A DNA stretch of 64,000 bases, from contig MAAN01000011.1 in NCBI GenBank assembly GCA_002163135.1, positions 124,001-188,000 of the forward strand. Reading direction: 5' to 3'. Made by a program: the position numbers and the translations under genes. The DNA is from Alphaproteobacteria bacterium 46_93_T64. GTDB lineage: Bacteria; Pseudomonadota; Alphaproteobacteria; Sneathiellales; Sneathiellaceae. Shown here piece after piece: positions 1 to 7,955 of this stretch (its first letter is position 1; every line of letters begins with the position of its first letter). The notes under the pieces are model-generated. The model ran no database searches. It was given only the letters and a program-made list of their open reading frames with translations, and was not told the origin of the DNA.

Positions 1-30
1 AGTTGCGGCTAAAATAAATGTGCGTTTCAT
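1..30 (-). CDS. Divergent gene, only its first ten codons present
   Basis: Read on the minus strand, an ATG at 30 begins MKRTFILAAT and runs off the window edge. The Lys-Arg followed by hydrophobic residues looks like the start of a signal peptide. A GGGAG ribosome-binding site lies just upstream on the same strand. The gene is divergent from nikR and shares its upstream region with a NikR-type operator. An exported nickel-uptake component, such as a binding protein or outer-membrane receptor, is therefore a reasonable inference. Ten residues are too few to identify it. Confidence 0.5.
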   Translation of the reverse strand, partial: MKRTFILAAT

Positions 31-63
31 TTGATGCTCCCGGTAGGAAAACGAATTATTAGT

Positions 64-94
64 GAGTATGATGAATTTTTTATTTATCATACTC
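64..94. promoter_or_regulatory. Probable NikR operator
   Basis: A perfect 9-bp inverted repeat, GAGTATGAT (64-72) and ATCATACTC (86-94), contains GTATGA-N15-TCATAC. The known Escherichia coli NikR site is GTATGA-N16-TCATAC, so the half-sites match exactly and the spacing differs by one base. It lies between the divergent truncated gene and the GTG start of nikR, where it could control both. The match is seen in the sequence; binding by this NikR is inferred. Confidence 0.75.
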
Positions 95-127
95 AAGTTT
101 TTTGCAAGTGCAACACCGGAGGAAGCT

Positions 128-529
128 GTGGAGAGAATAACCATAACCATCGAAGATGATTTGTTAGAGGAATTTGACAAATATATCTCATTGAAGGGGT
201 ATTCCAACCGGTCTGAGGGGATCCGTGATGCGCTGAGACACATGCTGTCCCATGAAACAGGGACCAATACTGATCTCGAAAAATGTGTTGGGTGCGTGTC
301 ATATGTCTACAATCACAAAGAACGACTTTTGTCATCTAAGTTGATAGAGGCACAGCATCACCATCACGAAATACCAGCAGCAACCTTACATCTTCATATT
401 GATGCGGAGAACTGCCTGGAGGCAACCATTCTGTCAGGAACGGGAAAACAGGTTCATGATATGGCGAATGATATTATTTCCCAAACCGGTGTCCGATATG
501 GAAAATTGCACGTTATACCGGTAAAATAA
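128..529 (+). CDS. nikR: Nickel-responsive transcriptional regulator NikR
   Basis: NikR represses nickel-uptake genes when nickel is bound. The protein has an N-terminal ribbon-helix-helix domain (about residues 1-45, starting VERITITIEDDLLEEFD) and a C-terminal ACT-like nickel-binding domain. The metal ligands are visible: a His run in EAQHHHHE, two His in LHLHID, and the Cys in ENCLE, equivalent to His76, His87, His89 and Cys95 of E. coli NikR. The GTG at 128 is chosen because GGAGGA sits just upstream and it gives 133 residues, the usual length. A longer frame from 62 would place coding sequence over the operator. It is likely autoregulated through the palindrome at 64-94. Confidence 0.93.
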   Translation: MERITITIEDDLLEEFDKYISLKGYSNRSEGIRDALRHMLSHETGTNTDLEKCVGCVSYVYNHKERLLSSKLIEAQHHHHEIPAATLHLHIDAENCLEATILSGTGKQVHDMANDIISQTGVRYGKLHVIPVK

Positions 530-556
530 AACAGTAGGTGTGGCGATTTAGAAAAT

Positions 557-589
557 AAAAAGGCCGCGTTTTAAATGCGCGGCCTTTTT
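557..589. terminator. Bidirectional intrinsic terminator between nikR and rpoH
   Basis: A perfect 12-bp stem, AAAAAGGCCGCG (557-568) with CGCGGCCTTTTT (578-589), encloses a 9-nt loop. The A-tract and T-tract are part of the stem, so it can terminate transcription both ways. It lies between the convergent 3' ends of nikR and rpoH. Confidence 0.9.
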
Positions 590-595
590 GTGTTC

Positions 596-1474
596 TTAAT
601 TTACGCGATCTTCAAATGCTTTTGCACGTACGGCTTTTTGAAGTTTTTCAAACGCTCTTACTTCAATCTGGCGAACACGCTCCCGGCTAATATTGTATTG
701 TTTACTTAGGTCTTCCAAAGTTAGTGGATCTTCACGAAGCCGACGTTCGGTGATGATATGTTTCTCGCGATCATTCAAGCAATCCATAGCACCTTCAAGC
801 ATAGCTTTACGGTGTGTGAGCTCTTCGTTCTCGGCATAGATAGTCTCCTGACTTGGGCTTTCATCCACAAGCCAGTCCATCCACTCGCCTTCGGTATCTG
901 CTCTCATTGGAGAGTTAAGGCTATGATCCGGGGCTGTAAGCCGACGGTTCATGTTTATAACTTCAGTCTCAGAGACACCCAGTTTCGTTGAAATGGTTTC
1001 AACATGTTCTGGTGTTAAATCACCTTCTTCAATGGCTTCAATCTGGCCTTTAATTTTACGTAAATTGAAGAACAGTTTTTTCTGTGCAGCGGTTGTTCCC
1101 ATTTTAACAAGGGACCAAGTGCGCAGAATGTATTCTTGTATAGCGGCACGGATCCACCACATTGCGTAGGTTGACAAGCGGAACCCTTTTTCAGGCTCAA
1201 AACGCTTCACGGCTTGCATCATGCCAACATTACCTTCGGCAATCAATTCACCAACAGGTAAACCATAGCCGCGATATCCCATCGCTATCTTTGCAACGAG
1301 ACGTAGATGGCTGGTTACCATTTTGTGAGCAGCTTCAGAATCTTCACGATCCTTCCAAGCCTTAGCCAACATATATTCTTCGTTTGGTTCCAACATTGGG
1401 AATTTACGAATTTCTTGAAGATAGCGAGTTAATCCGCCTTCTGGGGAAATAACCGGTACACCTGTTTGGCTCAT
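596..1474 (-). CDS. rpoH: RNA polymerase heat-shock sigma factor RpoH (sigma-32)
   Basis: This 292-residue sigma-70 family protein has the short N-terminus of group 3 heat-shock sigmas. Region 2 contains GNVGMMQAVKRFEPEKGFRL and the -10-binding STYAMWWIRAAIQEYI. The RpoH box is present as QKKLFFNLRK (near residue 130) and marks it as sigma-32 rather than a stationary-phase sigma. A region 4 helix-turn-helix (LTLEDLSKQYNISRERVRQIE) is near the C-terminus. It directs RNA polymerase to heat-shock promoters. It lies 125 bp downstream of rluD on the same strand, with GGAG before its ATG. Alphaproteobacteria often carry several rpoH copies, so another may exist outside the window. Confidence 0.95.
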   Translation of the reverse strand: MSQTGVPVISPEGGLTRYLQEIRKFPMLEPNEEYMLAKAWKDREDSEAAHKMVTSHLRLVAKIAMGYRGYGLPVGELIAEGNVGMMQAVKRFEPEKGFRLSTYAMWWIRAAIQEYILRTWSLVKMGTTAAQKKLFFNLRKIKGQIEAIEEGDLTPEHVETISTKLGVSETEVINMNRRLTAPDHSLNSPMRADTEGEWMDWLVDESPSQETIYAENEELTHRKAMLEGAMDCLNDREKHIITERRLREDPLTLEDLSKQYNISRERVRQIEVRAFEKLQKAVRAKAFEDRVN

Positions 1475-1599
1475 ATTGCTTTACCCTCTCCATTGATATC
1501 AGCAGATTTCCTTTACCCTCTTCGTGAAGCCGGGTTAATTAGAAATCCCTGTCTGACAAAATCTAGGAATTAAGTTTGGCAATTTGATGACGCCGCACT

Positions 1600-2568
1600 T
1601 TATCCCCGAAACGCTGTCAGCAATTTCTTTATGTCATTTGGGAATTCTACCTCAAACTTCAAGGGTTTGTGTGTGATGGGATGCACAAAACCAAGTGTTT
1701 GCGCGTGTAGAGCCTGACGCGAGAATTCTCTGATCACATTTTGTCGAGATTCTGGAAGGGATTTCGTTCTGCTGAGTTTAGGGCGCGTATAAACCGGATC
1801 GCCAACCAACGGGTGACCGATATGGCCCATATGGACCCTTATCTGATGAGTTCGACCTGTTTCCAGTTTGCAGCGAACGAGGCAAGCGATGTCCGCGAAA
1901 CTTTCTTCAAGTTCATAATGGGTTACAGCAGTTTTACCGCCGGTTACCACGCTCATTCGTTTTCTGTTATGCGGGTCACGTCCCAAATTTGCTTCAATCC
2001 TGCCAGAAGTCGGATATACACGTCCCCATACTATAGCTTTATAGGTCCGTTCAATATCGTGGGCTTCGAACAAGGCAGCAAGACCCTGATGTGCTTGATC
2101 CGATTTGGCAACCACCATCAGGCCACTGGTTTCTTTGTCGATGCGGTGAACAATACCTGGACGTTTAACGCCACCAATCCCTGAAAGGCTATCCCCACAA
2201 TGAAATAACAGCGCGTTTACGAGAGTGCCACTCCAATTACCAGCAGCAGGATGAACAACCATATTCGCAGGCTTATTGACCACAACTAGATGTTCGTCTT
2301 CGAAAACGATGTCGAGTGGGATATCCTGGGGTATCGGATCAGGATCTACCGCAGCAGGAATTGTTATCTGATAAATCTCACCAAGACGCACCTTTTTCGA
2401 GGGATCCGTAAATACTTTTCCATCTTTCAGTGTGTGTCCTTCTTTAACAAGTGGCTTAATCCGGTTGCGAGAAAAGTCTCCTAAACGATCTGCCAGAAAG
2501 CGATCCAGGCGCTCGCCTACGTCACTTTCTAAAACTTCAACTTGATGTGTACCTTCAGGTGATGGCAT
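1600..2568 (-). CDS. rluD: RluD-family 23S rRNA pseudouridine synthase
   Basis: The 322-residue protein isomerises specific uridines of large-subunit rRNA to pseudouridine. It has an N-terminal S4 RNA-binding domain (about residues 15-75, VGERLDRFLADRLGDFSRNR) and an RluA/RluD catalytic domain. The catalytic aspartate is in HRIDKETSGLMVVAKS (Asp near residue 144), with the late motif TGRTHQIRVHMGHIGHPLVGD also present. Its start overlaps the 5' region of the divergent DUF6476-type gene. rpoH follows 125 bp downstream. Family membership is firm; assignment to RluD (positions 1911/1915/1917 in E. coli) rather than RluC is by overall form and S4 domain only. Confidence 0.9.
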   Translation of the reverse strand: MPSPEGTHQVEVLESDVGERLDRFLADRLGDFSRNRIKPLVKEGHTLKDGKVFTDPSKKVRLGEIYQITIPAAVDPDPIPQDIPLDIVFEDEHLVVVNKPANMVVHPAAGNWSGTLVNALLFHCGDSLSGIGGVKRPGIVHRIDKETSGLMVVAKSDQAHQGLAALFEAHDIERTYKAIVWGRVYPTSGRIEANLGRDPHNRKRMSVVTGGKTAVTHYELEESFADIACLVRCKLETGRTHQIRVHMGHIGHPLVGDPVYTRPKLSRTKSLPESRQNVIREFSRQALHAQTLGFVHPITHKPLKFEVEFPNDIKKLLTAFRG

Positions 2569-2606
2569 ATGATTCAGACCGGATAAATAAATGGATAAAT
2601 GCTCTT

Positions 2607-2960
2607 ATGACAGAAGAAGACGTTCCTAACACCACTTTTTTGAAATGGGTGGTTTCAATATTGGGAATTTTGATCGTTGGCGTGGCCGTAATTCTCATTG
2701 TGACAATATACAAGAGAACAGCCAATACGTCAGAAAATACAGAAATCTCACAACAGTCTGAAGTCAGTGTGCCGACCGTATCAGATAGCTACGGGACAGT
2801 TGAAATTCCTCCTCAATCAGGAATGAAGGTTCTGGATATCAAACAGAGTGAAGGCAATCTGTTGATCATATACGGAGACCTGGAAGGGGCACCTAGAAAA
2901 ATTATCGTGATTGACCCCAATTCGGGTGCAACAGTTGGTCAGATAGTTCTTAAAAACTAG
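2607..2960 (+). CDS. DUF6476-type single-span membrane protein
   Basis: This small protein of unknown function has an N-terminal MTEEDVPNTTFLKW, one hydrophobic span (about residues 12-35, VVSILGILIVGVAVILIVTI) and a C-terminal soluble part ending in a beta-rich segment (GNLLIIYGDLEGAPRKIIVID). This layout resembles the DUF6476 family found beside rluD in many alphaproteobacteria. The start at 2607 gives the typical N-terminus. The frame is open back to 2547, and an ATG at 2562 is an alternative; neither has a convincing ribosome-binding site. Its stop is followed at once by the ATG of the JAMM protease, so the two are probably cotranscribed. Confidence 0.75.
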   Translation: MTEEDVPNTTFLKWVVSILGILIVGVAVILIVTIYKRTANTSENTEISQQSEVSVPTVSDSYGTVEIPPQSGMKVLDIKQSEGNLLIIYGDLEGAPRKIIVIDPNSGATVGQIVLKN

Positions 2961-3392
2961 ATGTCGATAATTCTTTCATCTAATCAGCTGGAGGAACTTC
3001 GGGAGCACACTGTTATGTGCTTTCCAGAAGAGGCCTGTGCGTTACTGGTTGGGACGAGGGATGTTGACAAAGACCACAAAGTTAGTCGGGTAGTCTTTGC
3101 TGATAATATTGCAGACAATAAAAACAAATTTTTTGAGGTGGACCCGTCTTCGCGAATTTCACTTGAGCGAGAACTCAGAAATAACAAAGATGAAATTATC
3201 GGTGTTTTCCACTCTCATCCAGATGGGAAGGCAATGCCGTCCGCCTCAGATGAGCGAATGATTGTTGAAAAACATTTTATTTGGGTAATTGCTGCGATTG
3301 ATCAGCTGCAAAATTTTGAAATTGGGGCTTTTGAAGCTCAGCAAGCATGGGGTTTTCGATCTATTCCTCTGATTGTGACTAAAGGGAATTAG
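2961..3392 (+). CDS. JAMM/MPN-domain metallopeptidase (M67 family)
   Basis: The 143-residue protein is a single MPN domain with a complete JAMM zinc signature: His84 and His86 in HSHPDG, then Ser94 and Asp97 in PSASD, matching HxHP-x6-SxxD. Bacterial members cleave C-terminal extensions from ubiquitin-like or sulfur-carrier proteins such as CysO/ThiS relatives. The substrate here is unknown, as no ubiquitin-like carrier gene is adjacent. The ATG follows the stop of the upstream gene directly, and threonine aldolase begins 7 bp downstream, so the three probably form one operon. Confidence 0.88.
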   Translation: MSIILSSNQLEELREHTVMCFPEEACALLVGTRDVDKDHKVSRVVFADNIADNKNKFFEVDPSSRISLERELRNNKDEIIGVFHSHPDGKAMPSASDERMIVEKHFIWVIAAIDQLQNFEIGAFEAQQAWGFRSIPLIVTKGN

Positions 3393-3399
3393 AGTAGAA

Positions 3400-4458
3400 A
3401 TGCAAAGCCAAAAGAAAATTAATTTCGCCAGTGATAATGCGGCCCCGGTTTGCCCTGAACTTATGTCAGTCTTGCAAAGTGAAAACGATGGCCCGGCACT
3501 TGGATATGGTAATGACGAAACAACTACTCGGATGGAACATAATTTTCAGGATCTATTCGGATGTGATTTGCGGGCTTTTCCAGTTGCCACAGGAACCGCA
3601 GCAAATGTTTTGGGTTTGAGTGTAATGACACCGCCCTATGGCTCGATTTATTGCCACCGCCTTGCACATATTGATGGCGATGAATGCGGCGCACCTGAGT
3701 TTTATACGCATGGTGCAAAGCTGGTTTTGTTGGATGGCGATGATGGAAAATTACACCCTGCACAATTGCAGTCGGCGTTAAAGCGTTCCAACGCTGGGAA
3801 CGTTCATCACGTACAGCCCGCCGTGATCAGCATTACGCAAGCCAATGAATGCGGTACCATTTATACGCCGGACGAGGTCTCAGCCATTAGTGATGTTGCT
3901 AAAAAACACGATTTAGGTTTGCATATGGACGGAGCTCGGTTTGCGAATGCGATTGCAACACTTGGCTGCAACCCAGCAGAAGTGACGTGTAACGCTGGCG
4001 TTGATGTCTTGTCATTCGGAGCTACGAAAAACGGAGCAATGTCCGTAGAGGCCGTGATTTTCTTTGACCCTGAAAAAGGAAAAGAGTTTGAGTTTCGCCG
4101 TAAGCGTGGGGCCCACCTTTTCTCAAAATTACGGTTTTTGTCTGCCCAGCTAGAGAGATATCTTGAAGAGGATTTATGGCTGAAAATGGCAAGTCATGCA
4201 AACAAGATGGCTTCACGATTGGAGACGGGGCTTAGAGGTATAGAGGGCTGCAATCCAGTCTATCCTGTGCAAGCAAATATTATTTTTACTCGTTTGTCAG
4301 AGACAACGATTGATGATTTGGAAAATGCAGGTTTTCTATTCTATGTGATGGGGCCAAAAGACGAAGGTGACGTTCGGCTTGTTACTTCTTGGAATACGAC
4401 TGAGGATGAAGTTGATCAATTCTTACAGATTGTTGCAAAGAACGGTTTGAGCGCATAA
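3400..4458 (+). CDS. ltaE: Low-specificity L-threonine aldolase
   Basis: A PLP enzyme of the beta-eliminating lyase/threonine aldolase family, 352 residues. It cleaves L-threonine or allo-threonine to glycine and acetaldehyde. Motifs seen: substrate/PLP region GYGNDETTTRME near the N-terminus, VATGTAANVL, HMDGARFANA with the PLP-binding Asp, and the Schiff-base lysine in SFGATKNGA (Lys210). Length and motif order are normal. It is third in a short operon after the JAMM protease. Confidence 0.92.
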   Translation: MQSQKKINFASDNAAPVCPELMSVLQSENDGPALGYGNDETTTRMEHNFQDLFGCDLRAFPVATGTAANVLGLSVMTPPYGSIYCHRLAHIDGDECGAPEFYTHGAKLVLLDGDDGKLHPAQLQSALKRSNAGNVHHVQPAVISITQANECGTIYTPDEVSAISDVAKKHDLGLHMDGARFANAIATLGCNPAEVTCNAGVDVLSFGATKNGAMSVEAVIFFDPEKGKEFEFRRKRGAHLFSKLRFLSAQLERYLEEDLWLKMASHANKMASRLETGLRGIEGCNPVYPVQANIIFTRLSETTIDDLENAGFLFYVMGPKDEGDVRLVTSWNTTEDEVDQFLQIVAKNGLSA

Positions 4459-4515
4459 GTTCAGTTAAGCTTTTACCCAGAGTGTATTTGAACTCGAAAT
4501 TGGTGGATAAATCTA

Positions 4516-5706
4516 TTGGAAAATAGCGTCGAAAAATTCTGGAAAATTGTCCAAGAAGTGTGGACACAAGGATTTTGGGGTGTCGATCTAAATTCAATAA
4601 TCCCGGCGATTGGAGTTTTGTTTCTGGCGCTTCTTTTGCGTGGGGTGTTTACGCGATTTGTAATGAAGAGGCTTGCCGCTTATGCGCAGAAAACAAAGAA
4701 TGAACTCGATGATCAAGTGATTGCGGCACTTGACGGCCCAATCCGCTTTGTTCCCATTGTTGTGGGTGTTTATGCCGCCATGGAAATAAGCGGAATGTCA
4801 GGTGAAGGTGGCTTAAACGGGATCGCAGAAAACCTCACCCGGACACTCGTCGTATACAATATATTTTGGGGATTGTTCTGCCTGATAACTCCGCTGACGT
4901 TCCTATTTGGAAAGCTTGAGGAAATATTCTCGCAAGAGATGGTCTCCTTTATCGTCAAAGTTCTAAAAGGGATTATCATCGGTTTGGGATTGGCCACAAT
5001 ATTGGAGTTGTGGGGAATTCAAGTTGGACCAATCATTGCAGGTTTTGGACTAGTCGGCGTTGCCGTCGCCCTCGGCGCACAGGACCTTTTCAAAAATCTT
5101 ATCAGTGGCTTTTTGATCCTTGCAGAGAAGCGGTTTCGTGTTGGCGACTGGGTTTTAGTTTCAGACATAGTGGAAGGCACGGTTGAGAAAATCGGTTTCC
5201 GTTCCACAATGATCCGGCGATTTGACAAGGCCCCAACTATTGTTCCAAATGCTGTTTTTGCCGATAAGGCTGTTACTAATTTTTCCGAAATGACCCATCG
5301 TCGCATCTATTGGAAAATAGGGGTTGAATATTCAACGTCGGTGGCTCAGTTGCAGGAAATTACGAACCGTATTCAGGAGTATTTGTTGGGTAATGCTGAC
5401 TTTGCACAACCTGACGAAGCGACTTTGTTTGTGGTGACTGACAGCTTCAATGATAGCAGTATAGATATCATGATTTATTGCTTCACCCGAACAACCAATT
5501 GGGGGGAGTGGTTGAATATTAAGCAGGATTTTGCTTTCGCGATTAAACATATTGTGGAAAGCGCCGGTAGTGGATTTGCCTTCCCATCAATGTCAATATA
5601 TGGCGGCGCTGGCGCTGACCAACCGGAGCCCTACATCCCACCTGAAGGGATCAGCAAAGCGCAATCACAACCTGTCCATAATGAACTTGGAAGTGAAGGC
5701 GAGTAA
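4516..5706 (+). CDS. MscS-family mechanosensitive channel
   Basis: The 396-residue inner-membrane channel has about four N-terminal hydrophobic segments (first at residues 15-35) followed by the conserved MscS pore helix and beta domain: AGFGLVGVAVALGAQDLFKN, GFLILAEKRFRVGDWV, then VEGTVEKIGFRST and the VPNAVFADKAVTNFS segment. It releases small solutes on hypo-osmotic shock. The proposed start is TTG at 4516, preceded by GGTGGA. It ends 10 bp from the convergent tusA-like gene. Confidence 0.9.
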   Translation: MENSVEKFWKIVQEVWTQGFWGVDLNSIIPAIGVLFLALLLRGVFTRFVMKRLAAYAQKTKNELDDQVIAALDGPIRFVPIVVGVYAAMEISGMSGEGGLNGIAENLTRTLVVYNIFWGLFCLITPLTFLFGKLEEIFSQEMVSFIVKVLKGIIIGLGLATILELWGIQVGPIIAGFGLVGVAVALGAQDLFKNLISGFLILAEKRFRVGDWVLVSDIVEGTVEKIGFRSTMIRRFDKAPTIVPNAVFADKAVTNFSEMTHRRIYWKIGVEYSTSVAQLQEITNRIQEYLLGNADFAQPDEATLFVVTDSFNDSSIDIMIYCFTRTTNWGEWLNIKQDFAFAIKHIVESAGSGFAFPSMSIYGGAGADQPEPYIPPEGISKAQSQPVHNELGSEGE

Positions 5707-5716
5707 ATTGTCTTGC

Positions 5717-5944
5717 TTAGGGTTTCACGCTGATGACATATGTAAATATGCCCTCTTCTTCAGTTTTGGATATGAGCGAATGTCCTGATACATGGCAGAA
5801 ATGCCCAAAATCAATGTAGGACGCAGGATCAGTTGCAATAACAACAAGAGTGTCTCCGCCGCGCAATTCCTTAATAGCTTTTTTAGCTTTGAGGACGGGA
5901 AGTGGGCAGTTTAGGCCGGATGTATCAAGGGTGTGGGTATTCAT
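5717..5944 (-). CDS. TusA/SirA-family sulfur carrier protein
   Basis: A 75-residue single-domain protein with the family signature LDTSGLNCPLPVLKAKK, where Cys13 in CPxP carries a persulfide. TusA-like proteins relay sulfur for tRNA thiolation, molybdenum cofactor synthesis or sulfur oxidation. The C-terminal half (GGDTLVVIATDPASYIDFGHFC) is also typical. It is convergent with the MscS gene. No sulfur-relay partner (TusBCD/E) is nearby, so the pathway cannot be fixed. Confidence 0.92.
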   Translation of the reverse strand: MNTHTLDTSGLNCPLPVLKAKKAIKELRGGDTLVVIATDPASYIDFGHFCHVSGHSLISKTEEEGIFTYVISVKP

Positions 5945-6013
5945 AAATATGCCATTAAACGAATTACAAGTGTCATACTATAGCTTGTAAATTGGTGCAG
6001 GCAAGGAGCTGTC

Positions 6014-6406
6014 TTAATGTTGGAGTGTATTATGAAAGCGGTCCAAAAGTACCTCTAGATCTTCTTCCATAAGGACAGTATGGCCACTGGTATTTATCAG
6101 TCGGAAATTTTGTTGAAGATCCCGAAAGACAAAGTGAGTTTGGTCAGGCTCGCGGCAGAAAAGAACGGCACCAAGACGTTTGTTGCCACGAGAGGACATC
6201 ACGTTACGTTTTAGTAATGGTGGAAATTGATCGAGAATAGAATAACCACACCAAAAGTGAAGATTGTGATATTTGTCAAATGTCTGTTGGATAAGGGCAA
6301 TGTGAAACTCGTCCAGTGGACGCGTTAAAACTAGATTTGTTGCACTAGAAATTGCTTCGCCAAATTCTTGTGCATATAAGTCAACGACTGATCCCATCCT
6401 GTTCAC
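6014..6406 (-). CDS. Unrecognised 130-residue protein
   Basis: I do not recognise this protein. It starts MNRMGSVVDLYAQEF, has no signal peptide or membrane span, and is rich in His and aromatic residues in the middle (KYHNLHFWCGYSILDQF). The C-terminus is acidic (LMEEDLEVLLDRFHN). A stretch reading LGAVLFCREPDQTHFVFRDLQ suggests beta structure. It stands alone between tusA and a divergent GGDEF-EAL-like gene, with 285 bp of AT-rich sequence upstream. Coding potential is judged from an uninterrupted frame with no competing ORF. Confidence 0.6.
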   Translation of the reverse strand: MNRMGSVVDLYAQEFGEAISSATNLVLTRPLDEFHIALIQQTFDKYHNLHFWCGYSILDQFPPLLKRNVMSSRGNKRLGAVLFCREPDQTHFVFRDLQQNFRLINTSGHTVLMEEDLEVLLDRFHNTLQH

Positions 6407-6691
6407 CTACATCTATGTGTTGCGTGAAACCGCTTGAATACGTTGCTTTTATCTATTCAAATTGGTTACAGAATCAAGCTATGTAAGAAGTATCTCATAA
6501 GGCTGTTAACAGGATCTTTATAAACGCATCAAATTTTTTAGAATGTTTCATAGTTAAATCCAGCGAGCGCTATATGGTCTCTAAAAATTAACTATTTTTA
6601 TACGAGATACTGCGAATGTAAAACTTCCGATCTATATGAGAATATTCAGAAAAACGGCAACTGTGCGGAATGGGTTAAAGTGATCTGGTAG

Positions 6692-7951
6692 ATGAACAAC
6701 AAACAGAAAAACAAATTCGCAGAATTGAAACCAGATCAAGGTGTCGTACAACACCATGAAATCGGTGAACTCACGCATTTTTTGTCCGCATTTGGTCAAA
6801 ATAAAGAACAAGCGGTTAAATCATTAATGGCGAGCAGCTTACAAATTGTAGGGCTCGAAGAACTCAAAGCTAAATACAATAAACATTGGAAAGCCATTGA
6901 AAAACGTGTGGAATTTGCGGTAGAGGCATTCTTTACCAAAAAGCTATCAAAGCTGGACATGTTTCTTCGATTGGATGAAGGGCATTTTGTCCTCATCTTT
7001 GCAAACACCTCTAAAGAGGAAGGCATGATACGTGCGAACAAGTTGGCGCAGGAACTGTTCCAGCTACTGTTCGGAGAAATGCCAGAGGCGGATTTAATCA
7101 ATGTTACGGCAATGTTTATTGATGTTGATTTGATGGGAGTTATAGATCATTGCCAAAATCTTGAAGAACTGGTCGAATATTTACAAGGCGCAAGTGATCC
7201 GGTTACTCCGGAAGTTGAGCTGGAGTTTAAAGAAAAGGAAGAACCTTCCCTTTTAGTCAGTTATAGGCCCATGATAAATAACGTAAAAAAAATCATGTCC
7301 ATGATTGAGGTACTACCCTGTAGGCAAGATGATACGGGCCGTAAAATGCTTGAGGCTAATGACGCAGTCTTAAATGGCACAGCAGATATGAGGGCTGAAC
7401 TCGATTTTAAGATTTTGAAAGAAACCGAATTTGCATTGAAGCAACTCGGTGGTCTGCGGAAAAAACCAATTTTGATGGTTCCTGTAGATTTTGAAACCAT
7501 GGCGCATGCATATCGACGTTTGAAATATGCGAGCTTTCTAAAGGCTCTTCCAGTCTACAGTCAGCATCACATTGTGATTGCAGTAAGCAATGTTAAATCA
7601 GGACTATTGAACAGCCGTTTAAGGCAGATCTTAACGACCATAAACCCCCTAGTGCTCGGTTTTGTCTTCGTAGTAGAAGATGGATGGGACGATTTCGACA
7701 TTATTTCGGACTTGCCAGTATTTGGTATAGCCTTCAAAGGAAATGAAGAACAGGATTTGTTATGGATCGAGCCATTGGTGTCAAAATCCCAGGCTGCTGG
7801 TGTACGCACTTACTGGTTAGACCTTGAAAATGATGCTCTTGCTCGTCGGGCCTTTCTAATCGACGTCGATTACGTTAGTGGCCCCATAATAGGGGCCGTA
7901 CAGTCTGAGCCAATTATGCCATTCTCCCTAAAATCTGCGCTTAAAAAATAA
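6692..7951 (+). CDS. Degenerate GGDEF-EAL-like protein
   Basis: This 419-residue soluble protein has no clear family label, but its two halves look like eroded cyclic-di-GMP enzymes. Residues near 90-105 read DMFLRLDEGHFVLIF, in the place and pattern of the GGDEF strand-turn, with the active GG(D/E)EF lost. Residues 190-211 read SYRPMINNVKKIMSMIEVL, matching the start of EAL domains (YQPIV...EAL), with EVL at 206-208 instead of EAL. The C-terminus DVDYVSGPIIGAVQSEP resembles the closing strand of an EAL domain. Catalytic acids are not recognisable, so a binding or scaffolding role is more likely than enzymatic activity. This assignment is inference. Confidence 0.6.
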   Translation: MNNKQKNKFAELKPDQGVVQHHEIGELTHFLSAFGQNKEQAVKSLMASSLQIVGLEELKAKYNKHWKAIEKRVEFAVEAFFTKKLSKLDMFLRLDEGHFVLIFANTSKEEGMIRANKLAQELFQLLFGEMPEADLINVTAMFIDVDLMGVIDHCQNLEELVEYLQGASDPVTPEVELEFKEKEEPSLLVSYRPMINNVKKIMSMIEVLPCRQDDTGRKMLEANDAVLNGTADMRAELDFKILKETEFALKQLGGLRKKPILMVPVDFETMAHAYRRLKYASFLKALPVYSQHHIVIAVSNVKSGLLNSRLRQILTTINPLVLGFVFVVEDGWDDFDIISDLPVFGIAFKGNEEQDLLWIEPLVSKSQAAGVRTYWLDLENDALARRAFLIDVDYVSGPIIGAVQSEPIMPFSLKSALKK

Positions 7952-7955
7952 TGGT

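Noticed and set aside
62-127. N-terminal extension of nikR from a GTG at 62
   Set aside because: It overlaps the NikR operator, has no ribosome-binding site, and the GTG at 128 gives the standard 133-residue protein.
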